From: a virus
DNA: 64,000 bases
IMG/VR virus record: IMGVR_UViG_3300020420_000009
Location: 1 to 64,000 of that record
Strand: one strand, 5' to 3'
The stretch's first letter is position 1. Every line of letters begins with the position of its first letter. Shown piece after piece: positions 17,120-28,800 of the stretch. Under the pieces are notes generated by a model. That model made no database searches and was not told where the DNA came from. It was given only the letters and a program-made list of their open reading frames with translations. The position numbers were made by a program, and so were the translations under genes.

Positions 17120-20100
17120 ATGGCAAAGAACTTTGAGATAGACAGGTTAACGGATAGATTACCAAATCTATTACCCGACTTCGTCATGGACGAAGCACCA
17201 GTCTTTGAGCAGTTCTTAAAAGCATACTTCGAATTCCTTGAGACAGAGATATTAACTCTCTCGTCTCAAGGTGATTTGGACGAAATTTTATTAGAAGACG
17301 GACAAGGTTTTCTATTAGTAGAAGAAAAGACTGTAGAACCAACTCCCGATGTATCGACATCGAGACTTCTACATGAACAAGCAAAAACTCCTTTTGAAGT
17401 AGGAGATTATATTGTAGGTTCAAAGACTGGTTCAGTCGCAGAAATTAAAATAATAAATGGTAATACATTTTATATTGAAACCATATCAGGAAATGGTTTT
17501 GATAGTGGAGAAACAGTCTCCAAAAGATATAGAAGAGACTTAGGAGAAGAAACACAAACAGGTGTAGTCTCTACTTACAAACACAATACAATCCTTGCAA
17601 ACAATCAATTATTAAATTATTCTGATGTCGATAATACAACAGAAGAGTTTTTAGATTATTTCCAAAAAGATTTTATTCCGTCACTAGACATTGACGATAC
17701 AAAAGACGCAAGGTTAACAATCAAGAACATAGGTGACTTATACCAAAAGAAAGGAACAGCTGAGTCACTACAATTTTTATTAAGAGTTTTATTTGGTCAA
17801 GACGCAGAGATTACATATCCGATAGACCAAACTATATTTGCTTCAGAGTCAGATTACAGTGACAAGAGAAGACTTACAGTTGTAATGGATAATGTAAACA
17901 CCCTACCCTCTGCAACAGATAAAATAATTCAATATCAAGACGATGGAGTCACAACTCTTGCTGAAGCAATTGTTGAAAATATATTTGAAATAAATGCTGT
18001 TAATGGACAATACTCATTAGAAATATCTAATAATCATTTTGGAACATTTGAAGAAGAGAGACCATGCAATCTAGTTGATAGAGATGGAGTCACAACAGTA
18101 AGTGCAAGAGTTAAAGGTATATTAAGTGATATACTTGAAACAGAATCTTCTATATACATGGCACAGGAAGATAATGATAGTATATTATTAGAACCACCAG
18201 CACTTTCAGGTAATATAACAGTCACAACCAGTTCTACTGCACTTGTAGGTGCAAGTTCAAAATTCTTAAGAGAACTTTCAGTTGGTGATGTGATATCTTA
18301 CAAGGTTGGAAGCACAACTTATACAGATACTATTGCAAGTATAACTGATGATAATAATGCAGTCTTAACTGCAAGTGGTAGTGCAGCTGCAAGTAATGTC
18401 ACCTACTATAATAATTCAATATCAGGAGGACTGTTATTAGAAGAACAATCTTTCGGTTCTATGTATTCTCTTAATGACCCACTATTCTTTGAAGGTGGTA
18501 AAGGAGATAGGAATGAACTAAATGCAAAAGGTGTTATTGACGGTCTTAAGAAAGGTGGTGTAGAAAAAATATACATTGAAGACGGTGGAACAGGATATAA
18601 CGGAGGTGATATTCTTGTTTTTGATAATTCAGGTGCAGACGGAAACGCTGCAGAGGGTGTTATTGGTGCAATAGAAGATGTTGTTATACTAGAAAATAGA
18701 ACAGATATAGGACAGTTTGAAATAACTGCAACAGCAGGTCAAACAATTTTCAATGGCATAGACAATAACGGTAAAAGAATATTCTTCAATGATAATAGTG
18801 TAAGAGTATTTGTAAACGGTGTAGAGAAAACACCTTATACTGATTACACATTCAAAAATGATAGAGTCACATTTACAAGTGGACAAACATCAGGTCACCT
18901 AATAGAAATATACACAGACTTTAACCACCTATTAATGGAAGACGGAGATAGAATACAATTATCTACTACAGATTCTAAAATTAGAAACACAACAATAACA
19001 TCGCCAGGAACAGGTTATACAAAATTACCTCAAGTATTTCCAGGCGGATACATTTACTTAAGTGACCTATCAGGTTATTCAGTAGGTGAGGTAGTGACTG
19101 GTGGAACTTCAAGTGCAACAGCAGTTGTAGTTAGAAAAGAAGAAAAAGACGGTAAGAAAAGATTAGTAGTAAAAAGAAGGTCAACAGACTCAAATCAATT
19201 TACAACAGCAGGTGAACTTATAACTGGTGGAACAAGTGGGACTGCAAGAACAGCTGACTTAATTAAGGTATCTAGTGGAACAGGTGCAAAACTTTTTGCA
19301 TATTCAGACGAGATTGGTGGTGTAGGACATATAAATGTAAAAGACCAAGGATTCAATTTCAAAGAGAATCCAGCATTGTCTAGTTTATCACATTACAAAG
19401 CTTTGATTACCGCTCCTACTGCTTCACTTACAGCAGATTTAACATTTACAGGAAGGATAACAGGTTCAACAGGTAAAGTAATTTCTTTTGACCCTAATAC
19501 TCAAGTATTAACATTTACAAATCTAGACGGACACTTCTTAGATAATGAGCAAGTATTATTCAATAGTGTAGATACATTTAAAGTTTTAAAATTCAATCCT
19601 TATCAAGCAAGAGGTAAATTAGGTGGTGAGGGTATTATTGAAAGACAACTATTGACAGACAAAGGAACAATAGATTCTTCTGCTGTAAATGTCCAAGACG
19701 GTTTTGTATATCAATCACATTCATATATTGTTAAGGTTGGAGAATCCATTAACAAATGGAGGTCTGTAGTTAAAGACCTTGTTCACCCTTCGGGTCATAT
19801 ATTCTTTGGTGAGGTTGCAATTAAACAATTCGTAAACCCATTTGATTCAATTATACTTGATAGTGGAGAACCTAGAAACGAAGTAGGAATTGAAACAGAA
19901 ACAAGGTTTAATTTTATACCAACTATAATAATGCAAGCCTTCCCAACATATCATTTTGATTTAGAAGGTGCTGATTCACTTTACAGAGATGACGAATCTA
20001 ATATTATTATGGAAGACGGATTCCATTTAATACTAGAAGAAGCTCCTGATATAAATGCAATCACAGAGTTCCTCACAACATTAATGTTATATACAAATGC

Positions 20101-21379
20101 TTCAGACTTAAATACTGCATTAATAGTTCACCAACCATTTAATGAATCCTCTATAGGTTCAACAACACCAACAATAGCAGGTGGCGCAGATATTGTATTA
20201 CCTAACAACCATGGATTAAGTCCTTCTTCATTAGGAGAAAACTTCAAACAGAGAACATTCAATATTGAAATGATTAAGAGTGTTGTTGATGCAAAAGTTA
20301 GAAAAACAACAAGAACAATTACAAATCCTGATAGACAAGGTAAAGATGTATCAGTTGAGAATAACGGAAGTCAAAATGTTTATAAGATAAATGGATTAAG
20401 ACAATCTTCTCTAGTATTACAAAGAGGATTTACATATGACTTCGGTTATCCAAATTCTCACCCACTAAGATTCTCAACAACATCAGACGGAACACATAAT
20501 AGTGGTAGTGCATATACAACAGGTGTAGTGACAAGCACATATGTCACCAGTATAACAGTTGATTCAAATACACCAAACACTTTATATTATTATTGTCAAA
20601 ATCATAGTGGTATGGGTGGACAGGTCACTGTAGTGGATAATAATAGAAACACAACAATTAGTATAGACAATGTAAATAATCCTTCTCACAGTCCATATGA
20701 GAGACGAGCAGAGTTATATCGTATGGCAGAATCAGGTATAGTATTACCAGTGGTTCAAATGGAAGAAGAGAGTATTGTATTGGAAACAGGTGGTCTCATG
20801 CAATTGGAAGCTGAACATTCACATTTCAGAATGGAAGCACCTTTTGGAGACGGACTTGGTGGGACATTTATAACGGAGGACGGATTCAATTTAACATTAG
20901 AAGACGGTTCCTTTATGTCCGAACCTCTAGGAAGTATATTATCGGAGAGAGTTATTACTCTTCACCAAGCTTCTTTAATGACAGAAGATAACTTCCAAAT
21001 AACATTAGAGGACGGAGGAGTTATGTTAGACGAGTCAACTCAAGGTTCTACATTAACTTCATATGCACCTATGAGTTATAAAATAGGTGACATAAATAAT
21101 CTTGTAAACCAAAATATTTACAAGATATCTCATTACTTGTTGGACGAAGCTGTATCAGATGATGCATTTGAAGACCACATAGTATTAGAGGACGGGTATG
21201 GTTCAGTATTATTAGAAGATTCAGACCCAAGTGGATTGACATTTAATTCATTACAAAGCTTATTGCCAAGCATAAGAATGAAGAATTTTGATATCCAAAG
21301 TAAGAAAAGAAGTAGTATAGCACATAGTGCATATGTAAAATCATCAAAAATAACGAATTCTACATTGAGTTCTTTATAA
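17120..21379 (+). CDS. 7: gp7-like baseplate wedge protein with extra domains
   Basis: The 1419-aa protein (T4 gp7 is 1032 aa) starts with LPNLLPDFVMDEAPVFEQFLKAYFEFLE and has FLDYFQKDFIPSL and DLYQKKGTAESLQFLLRVLFGQDAEITYP, the N-terminal set seen in gp7 of marine T4-like phages. A later region has a cupredoxin-like motif: H1114, C1159, H1162 and M1165 (YYYCQNHSGMGG). The last 300 residues repeat short EDG motifs (ITEDGFNLTLEDGSF, MTEDNFQITLEDGGV). gp7 links the central hub to the periphery of the wedge. The size and neighbours (gp6, gp8) support the call. Confidence 0.78.
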   Translation: MAKNFEIDRLTDRLPNLLPDFVMDEAPVFEQFLKAYFEFLETEILTLSSQGDLDEILLEDGQGFLLVEEKTVEPTPDVSTSRLLHEQAKTPFEVGDYIVGSKTGSVAEIKIINGNTFYIETISGNGFDSGETVSKRYRRDLGEETQTGVVSTYKHNTILANNQLLNYSDVDNTTEEFLDYFQKDFIPSLDIDDTKDARLTIKNIGDLYQKKGTAESLQFLLRVLFGQDAEITYPIDQTIFASESDYSDKRRLTVVMDNVNTLPSATDKIIQYQDDGVTTLAEAIVENIFEINAVNGQYSLEISNNHFGTFEEERPCNLVDRDGVTTVSARVKGILSDILETESSIYMAQEDNDSILLEPPALSGNITVTTSSTALVGASSKFLRELSVGDVISYKVGSTTYTDTIASITDDNNAVLTASGSAAASNVTYYNNSISGGLLLEEQSFGSMYSLNDPLFFEGGKGDRNELNAKGVIDGLKKGGVEKIYIEDGGTGYNGGDILVFDNSGADGNAAEGVIGAIEDVVILENRTDIGQFEITATAGQTIFNGIDNNGKRIFFNDNSVRVFVNGVEKTPYTDYTFKNDRVTFTSGQTSGHLIEIYTDFNHLLMEDGDRIQLSTTDSKIRNTTITSPGTGYTKLPQVFPGGYIYLSDLSGYSVGEVVTGGTSSATAVVVRKEEKDGKKRLVVKRRSTDSNQFTTAGELITGGTSGTARTADLIKVSSGTGAKLFAYSDEIGGVGHINVKDQGFNFKENPALSSLSHYKALITAPTASLTADLTFTGRITGSTGKVISFDPNTQVLTFTNLDGHFLDNEQVLFNSVDTFKVLKFNPYQARGKLGGEGIIERQLLTDKGTIDSSAVNVQDGFVYQSHSYIVKVGESINKWRSVVKDLVHPSGHIFFGEVAIKQFVNPFDSIILDSGEPRNEVGIETETRFNFIPTIIMQAFPTYHFDLEGADSLYRDDESNIIMEDGFHLILEEAPDINAITEFLTTLMLYTNASDLNTALIVHQPFNESSIGSTTPTIAGGADIVLPNNHGLSPSSLGENFKQRTFNIEMIKSVVDAKVRKTTRTITNPDRQGKDVSVENNGSQNVYKINGLRQSSLVLQRGFTYDFGYPNSHPLRFSTTSDGTHNSGSAYTTGVVTSTYVTSITVDSNTPNTLYYYCQNHSGMGGQVTVVDNNRNTTISIDNVNNPSHSPYERRAELYRMAESGIVLPVVQMEEESIVLETGGLMQLEAEHSHFRMEAPFGDGLGGTFITEDGFNLTLEDGSFMSEPLGSILSERVITLHQASLMTEDNFQITLEDGGVMLDESTQGSTLTSYAPMSYKIGDINNLVNQNIYKISHYLLDEAVSDDAFEDHIVLEDGYGSVLLEDSDPSGLTFNSLQSLLPSIRMKNFDIQSKKRSSIAHSAYVKSSKITNSTLSSL

Positions 21380-21393
21380 ATAGTATATAAATA
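21375..21393 (+). promoter_or_regulatory. tandem late promoters (two TATAAATA) for gp8
   Basis: Two perfect TATAAATA boxes at 21375-21382 and 21386-21393 overlap the end of gp7 and lie 20-31 nt before the gp8 ATG. CGGAG before the ATG is the Shine-Dalgarno. Confidence 0.65.
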
Positions 21394-21412
21394 CCAATAA
21401 CGGAGATTTAAA

Positions 21413-22855
21413 ATGGCAGCAATTATAACCGAAAAGTTTAGAACACATAGTGCTAAACAATTCATAGAAGACTTTGGGGAATCAGCTTCCTCAACATACA
21501 TGTTCATAGGGAAATCTTTCCCATGGACAGACGACACGGCACCACCTTCACCAGCAAATTCAGTAAGTGAAGAAATGGATGCATATTCAGATATGGTCGC
21601 AATGAAGAAAGTATCTAATTCAGATGTTTCTCATGCACTAACACGAAGAAATTGGGATACTACTCAAAATACAATTTACGACCAGTATGACCACGAAATA
21701 TCAGCTTCTTCAACTTCGAATGCAAGTTCCTCTAGTAATCTATACGATTCAAATTTTTATGTAATAACAGACGAATATAATGTCTACAAATGCATTAGAA
21801 CTGGTATGGACGAAAATGGAGTTTTAAAGAAGTCAACAGTCAAACCGACAGGAACAAGTTCAACTACTTTAGTTGCAACCAGTGATACTGGAACTGCTGT
21901 TGGACGAGGTTATCTTTGGAAGTATATGTATACTGTATCAGCTGCCGATACAATTAAATTTACTACTTCTGATTTTATGCCCGTTAAAACTATTGGTGCA
22001 AAGACTCAATTAGGTGGAGTTTCAGATGATGGAAGTTCACAATGGAATGTTGAATCTGACGCAATAGACGGTGGTATTTTACATGTTAAAGTTGTAAGTG
22101 GTGGAGCTGGTTATACAGCCTCTACAGATTTTGCATCGACAGCAATTAATGGTGACGGTTCTTCTGCACAATGCACAGTTCATACAAATGCATCAGGACA
22201 GGTTTCACATGTCACAGTCACAAACAATGGAACTGCATATCGAAGAGCAACAATTAATATTGACGGTATCTCAGGAATCGGAACTCCTTCAACAAGTGCA
22301 GTGGTCACTCCAATCATATCACCTTTATATGGACACGGTGCAAACCCAGTTGAAGAACTAGGTGGAAATCTTGTCATGGTAAACTCAAGACTTGAGTTTG
22401 CAGAAGGTTCAGGTGACTTTCCAACAGATAATGATTTTAGACGAATAGGTTTAATCCAAGACCCATTCTCTAGTGGAACTACAGTTGCAACAGACGCTAA
22501 CTATGCAGCTTATCACAAAATGACATTGTCATCTGTCACAGGTCTTTCAGTAGACGACATTATCCGTGATGCGAATGCAGACGGAGCTGGTGTGGCAGTT
22601 TCTAGAATTGTATCAATAACTGGAAATGTAGTTTCTCATATTCCCCAAGCAAATAGTGGTGGAACATATGTAGACTTCTCAGCAACAGATACAGTTTATC
22701 AAGGGAGTTCAAGTATCGGAACAGTAAGTTCAGTTGATTCTACATTCCCTGAAATAGTAAAATACTCAGGTAATATCATGTATGTCGAAAATAGGGGTGC
22801 AGTGACAAGAGCTGCAGACCAAATCGAGGATATTAAACTGATTATTCAGATGTAA
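21413..22855 (+). CDS. 8: gp8-like baseplate wedge protein
   Basis: The protein starts with AAIITEKFRTHSAKQFIEDF and contains STYMFIGKSFPWTDD, SHALTRRNWDTTQNTIYDQYDH, GYLWKYMYTVS and a C-terminal IMYVENRGAVTRAADQIEDIKLIIQM. These correspond one by one to T4 gp8 (ITSKFRTEKM, FGRSEPWS, IPRRDWGDTRY, YVWEYLFEI, MIYMENRPPI...Q). It is longer (480 versus 334 aa) because of a beta-rich central insertion. gp8 is a dimer in the outer wedge. Confidence 0.9.
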   Translation: MAAIITEKFRTHSAKQFIEDFGESASSTYMFIGKSFPWTDDTAPPSPANSVSEEMDAYSDMVAMKKVSNSDVSHALTRRNWDTTQNTIYDQYDHEISASSTSNASSSSNLYDSNFYVITDEYNVYKCIRTGMDENGVLKKSTVKPTGTSSTTLVATSDTGTAVGRGYLWKYMYTVSAADTIKFTTSDFMPVKTIGAKTQLGGVSDDGSSQWNVESDAIDGGILHVKVVSGGAGYTASTDFASTAINGDGSSAQCTVHTNASGQVSHVTVTNNGTAYRRATINIDGISGIGTPSTSAVVTPIISPLYGHGANPVEELGGNLVMVNSRLEFAEGSGDFPTDNDFRRIGLIQDPFSSGTTVATDANYAAYHKMTLSSVTGLSVDDIIRDANADGAGVAVSRIVSITGNVVSHIPQANSGGTYVDFSATDTVYQGSSSIGTVSSVDSTFPEIVKYSGNIMYVENRGAVTRAADQIEDIKLIIQM

Positions 22856-22868
22856 TTAGATTACATCT
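22848..22868 (+). other. 9-bp perfect hairpin at the gp8 stop codon
   Basis: AGATGTAAT (22848-22856) pairs with ATTACATCT (22860-22868) across a 3-nt loop. The stem contains the gp8 TAA stop. No T tract follows, so it is more likely an RNA processing or attenuation element than a full terminator. Confidence 0.45.
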
Positions 22869-22888
22869 TAACAACATAAGAGTAAAAT

Positions 22889-25800
22889 ATGGCAGAGAAG
22901 ACTGATTTAAACATATCACCCTATTACGATGATTATTCGGAATCAAAACAGTTTCATAAACTGTTATACAGAGCTGGTCGTCCTTTACAAGCAAGGGAAC
23001 TAACACAAACACAATCTGTATTACAAAATCAAATAGAAAGGTTTGGTGACCATTTCTTCAAAGAAGGTTCAATTGTCACTGGAGCCCAGTCAGATATTGA
23101 CTTTGATTTATATTTTGTTAAAGTTTTAGCTGCAAATCCAAATTCAAGTGGTGACGCTGCAGTCGAATCATATAGAACTTCTTACCATGGTCAGTTTATA
23201 AAAGGACAAACAACAGGTGTTGTTGCAAAAGTAATCAATTCAGACGCAGAAACAAGCACAGATTACATAACTCTTTATGTTAGATTAGAAAGACAAGGAA
23301 CTGATACTAGCAATTCCTTTGCATTTAGTGGAGACGAGACTCTAGTTAAGTGTGGATTCGATTCAAGTGGAGCAGTATCAGAAGATTCAACAAGTAATAA
23401 CGATTTTAAAGTTGCACCTACTTCAACTACTCCAGTTGGAAGAACTTCTATTGCAAATATATCAGAAGGTGTAGTATTTTGTAGAGGATTCTTTGTAAAA
23501 GTAGAAGCTCAACAGTTAGTTTTAGAAAAATATAACCCAAAACCTTCATATAGAGTTGGTCTTGCAATCAAAGAAGAGTTTATATCGGTTGCAGAGGATA
23601 GTTCTCTATACGATAATGCACAGGGAACTTCAAACGAGAATGCAGCTGGTGCTGATAGACTCAAATTTTCATTAACTCTATCAAAATATTCACTTACTTC
23701 AACAGAAGACGCAAACTTTATAGAAATAGTTAGAGTTAATCAAGGTCAGATTGAACTTCATACCAATCGACCAATGTATACAGAGATTGAAAACACTCTT
23801 GCACGAAGAACTTTCGATGCAAATGGTGACTTCATAGTAAATCAGTTTACACATAGTCTAAGAGAACACTTAGACGACTCAACAAACAGAGGTTTTTATC
23901 TCAAAGCAAATGGTGGTGACGAATCTAAATTTGTATTCCAAGTATCGCCAGGAAAAGCATATGTCAAAGGATATGAGATTGATAAAATTGGAACTTCAAA
24001 TCTTAATATCAAAAAAGCAAGACAATCAGTCACATTAAATACTGCAAATACTCCAACTAGGTTAGGACAATATATCAAAATCAAAAATGGTTTTGGATTC
24101 CCTGACTTTGGTAATGAAAGTGGTAGTTCAGGTATAGTTCCATTTGCAATATGTAAATTATTCCCAAGTGTCACAGCAGTAGCAGGAACACTAAACAGTG
24201 AAGACCATATTGGTTTTGCAAGAGTTAGACACATAGACAATTACGGAACTACTAATGATAATACAGGTTTATATCTCTTTGATATAAAAATGTTTACTAA
24301 ATTAAAAGCAGGTGGTTCAATTACTAATTCAAATGTTGGTGATAAGGTCACAGGGTCACTTTCAGGTGCAACAGGTATCATAGGTCATGTCAACGGTGCA
24401 AACATGTATGTTCATGATGTTGTAGGAACATTTGTGCATAATGATGTAATTACATCAGAAGGTGACGGAACTGCAACATTCACTGTAGTCGGAGAAAACT
24501 TTAGAGGCATTGCAGACCAAGTTAGAACATTTAACATAGACAGAGTTAGAGGTATAGGACAAGAAAGAAGTGGTTCAGGTGATGCAGACTTTACAGCAGA
24601 TGCAGTTGCAGACGGTGATAACACATTAACAGGAAGTGTATCAATTGCAGCCAATGGTAATATCACTGGTTTTGGAACAAGATTTACAGCTGAACTTAAA
24701 GAAGGTGATATCATTATAGACGGTAGTGGAAATGAACAAGTAATTTCTGCCGTCACAGATTCAGTCACAGCTCAAACAGTTGCTTCAAGTGGGGTCGGTG
24801 CGTTTAGTGTTAACCCTTCTGCAACAAGACGAAGAGTTAAAATATTTGACCAAGACCAAGCAGTATCAATATATTCATGGCCAAGAGATTTTATTAAGAG
24901 TCATACACCTGATAGAATAACTATCAGAAGACAAAAAGTAATTTCAGTATCAAGTAGTAAAGTCACAATCACAACAGGGACAGGTGAAACTTTCTCAACA
25001 GTTGACAGAGATAACTTCCAATTATCAATCATAAATTTAGACGGTAATTCAGGTGGTGGAAATGTATTAGGTGCAGAATTAGATTTTGCAAGTGCGCCTC
25101 CAAGTGCTTCTAACCTCGGTGGTGGAGGACAACAAATACAATTCTCTACTACTGCTTCAGACGGTGTAAAATATCTAGTATCATATACAGTTATTGACGA
25201 TTCTCCTGAACATAGAAATAAAGTTTTAAACAGGTCTCGTTGTGCAATTGTAAACACTGCTTATGTCGCAGGTGCTTCTGATTACGGAACATGTTATGAT
25301 AATAAAGATATATCACTAGGTGTTGCAGATGTATTAAAGGTTCGTGCAATATATGAGGGTATCGGAGGTTCAACACCTTTACCTCCAAGTGGTAGATTAG
25401 GTGGTGCTGGATATTCAGGAACAGACTTTGTAAGAGACGAAGTAATCATAGGTCAAACATCAGGTGCCCAAGCAAGAATTATTAAATATGCAAATTCAGG
25501 TGCAACATTTTTCTATTACTTAAACGACTTTGTATTTACAAGTGGAGAAACAGCTGTAGGACAAACTACAAATGCAAGTGCAGCTATCGACCAAATAACA
25601 ACAGGTTCAGATAATATCACAGCAAGATATTTCTTTGACGATGGTCAGAGAGACGGTTTTTATGATATTGCAAAAATTACATTGAAGCCTGGTGAACCTA
25701 CACCAAACAATTCAATTCTTATAGTCTTTGATAACTTTACTTCAAATGGTGGTGAGTTTTATGATGTAAATTCATACACAGACGCAGGTTTAGACTATAA

Positions 25801-28800
25801 AGAAATACCAGTATATACACCAAACAGAATAGATATGGGTGGATTAGAACCTGATGGTGAATACGAACTATCAGATGCAGTAGACTATAGACCTACAGTT
25901 GCACAATTATATTCAGATTCAAACTTCTCTACTGCAAATCCCGACCCTCAGAGTCCAGCTAATATATCAACTGGATTAAGTGGTGACCCATTCAAATACG
26001 AAAACAAGGTATTCACAGGAACAGGTTCAGCTGCATTAGATACACCTATGAAAGGTGGTGCAACAGTTGGAGACATAGAGTTCTATACTTCAAGAATAGA
26101 TAGAATCTATTTAGGTAAAGACGGATTATTTGAAATATCAACAGGTATCCCGTCTATATCACCAACTAGACCTAAGGCAATTGACGATTCAATCGAAATG
26201 TTTGAATTGTTCATTCCAGCATATACAAAAAAATTAGAAAATATTAGAGTAAGAAGTTTTGACCATAGAAGATACACTATGAAAGATATAGGTCGTATCA
26301 ATAACAGAGTCACAAATTTAGAAAGAGTCACTTCATTATCTCTATTAGAAAAAGATACACAATCAAAACAAATATTAGATGCAGACGGATTCGATAGGTT
26401 TAAATCAGGTTTCTTAGTAGATAACTTTAGAGGTCATAAGATTGGTGATGTTAACCACCCCGATTATAAATGTGGTATAGACACAAAAATGGGTATGTTA
26501 AGACCTCAAAACATGCAACAATTCTTTGATTTGAATTTAGATACAACAAATTCAACAAATTATCAACAGACTGGTGACTTAATTACTTTACCATTCTCAG
26601 AAGTAAACTATATCAATCAAGATAAAGCTTCAAGACATATTAATGTTAACCCATATCATGTCTTTGCATTTATTGGTAATGTAAAACTAACGCCAGGCAC
26701 AGACATATGGAATGATACAGAAAGACTACCTGATGTCAGAGTTAATAGAGAAGGAAACTTTGACGCTGTTAGAGCGTCAACAGGTAATGCATTAGGAACA
26801 GTTTGGAACTCATGGCAATCTACATGGGTTGGAGAACCTTCAACTGTATCAACAGAAGTTCAATCAACATCATCAGGTTCATGGTCAGGAGACCCAGCTC
26901 AAGGTGGTCAATGGCAATCAGGTCAAGAGGTCACTAGAGAAATTACAGAGTCACCTGAAATACAAACAAGAACAGGTATCTCAACAAGTGTTGTCGAAGA
27001 CTTTGTAGAAACAAGAAACGATAGAATAGTATCTGTTTCAATTATTCCTTTCATGAGAGCAAGGACTATTGAAGTAGACGCAACAAATTTAAAACCAAAC
27101 ACAAACCATTTCTTCTTCTTTGACGGAATTAGAGTTGATAAGTTTGTGAGACCACAAGCATCTGCATATTCACAGGACGGTGGAACTACAGTTTCTTCCA
27201 ATTTAAAATCAGATGGTAATGGTAGATTAAGAGGATTCTTTGAATTACCAAATACTGAAACTCAAAGATTCCCTACAGGACAAAGAGAGTTAAAATTAAC
27301 CTCTTCATTCCATAACTTGTCTAATCCACCAAGTTCAGGTTCAGCAGTATACCAAGCTCAAGGATTATTGTCAAGTTCACAAACAGAAATTGTTTCAACA
27401 AGAAATGGAAGAGTTATAACACAATTAGTAGAAGGTGAAAGACAAATACAAAGGAGAGGTGAAAGATTAAATATATCTCCAGTAGATAATAACCCACCTG
27501 CTATACCTATTGATACAATACCAATTGCTGAACCTATAGTAGCAGACCCAATAATTGCATTCCCAATAGAGGTGCCAGAACCACCAGCAATACCAACTCC
27601 TGAATTACCTAGTGTATTAGATTTCAGAATTGGTTCAAGATTAGAAAGAGGTTGGGGAGACCCACTTGCACAATCATTCTTATGTGAAGCAAGTGGAGGT
27701 ATGTTTATATCTTCTGTAGATGTATTCTTCCAAGCAAAAGATACCCACATGCCTGTTTCTGTAGAAATAAGAAACATGGTGAATGGATATCCAGGCCAAA
27801 TAGTATTACCTTTCTCAACAGTCACAAAGAATCCAAGTGATGTAAATATATCTGCTGACGGTTCGACTGCAACAACATTCTCATTCGAATCACCAGTATA
27901 TGTTGAAGAAAAGAAAGAGTATGCATTAATAGTATACTCAAACTCAAACGAATACGAACAATGGATATCAAGAATGGGTGAAACTGATTTAATATCAGGA
28001 CAACAAATTTCAGGACAACCATACGCAGGTTCACTATTCTTATCACAGAATGCTTCAACTTGGACTGCTGAACAGACAGACGATATGAAGTTTACTATGA
28101 AAATATGTAAATTTGATACTACAAAGATACCAGCTATTCATTTTGAAAACAAAGACCTTGAAATGGATACATTAGGAAAGAACCCATTATTAACAACATC
28201 AGGAAGTAATACTGTTAAAGTATCTGCATACAATCATGGTTTATATGACCCGAGTTCAAATGTAAAAATCTCAGGTGTCGTTGGTGATAGAGTAGGTTCT
28301 GTATTAGAAGTAGGAAGTCCAAACATATCAGGTTCACCTAGTGATAGCACATATACATCACAAACTGCTGATTCCACAACAGGAAGTGGAACAGGTATGA
28401 TAATAAATGTAGAAATAGCAAGTGGTGCAATAGGAACAACAACTGGTATAAGAATTGTAAACCCAGGCCAAGGATATGCAGCTGGTGATACAGTCACATT
28501 TGATGACTTTGACGGTGGAACAGCTGATTTAACAGTCACAGTTGTGACAATTGGTGATACTTTAGGAGGTATTCCAGTAAATGCAATTGGTGGTAGTTCA
28601 GAAATCACATATGGTGATGCTTCAAATGACGGTGTATCAAATATAGGTATCGATTCATTTAATGTTGCACCTAACTTAACAAATTTTATTGCAAATAGTA
28701 AATTAGTAAGTGGATATACTGCATTAGAATCAACAACAGGTGGTGGTTCAGCAGTCAAAGTTTCTAGAAACTATATCTTCGATGCATTACATACAATGAT

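Noticed and set aside
27358-27825. 155-codon open frame on the minus strand opposite the DUF4815 gene
   Set aside because: Antisense to a Pro-rich hinge; composition (Gly/Ile/Ser rich) mirrors the opposite strand. No start signal.
28234-28758. 174-codon open frame on the minus strand within the DUF4815 gene
   Set aside because: Same reason: antisense to Thr/Gly-rich beta repeats, no ribosome binding site, no homology recognised.
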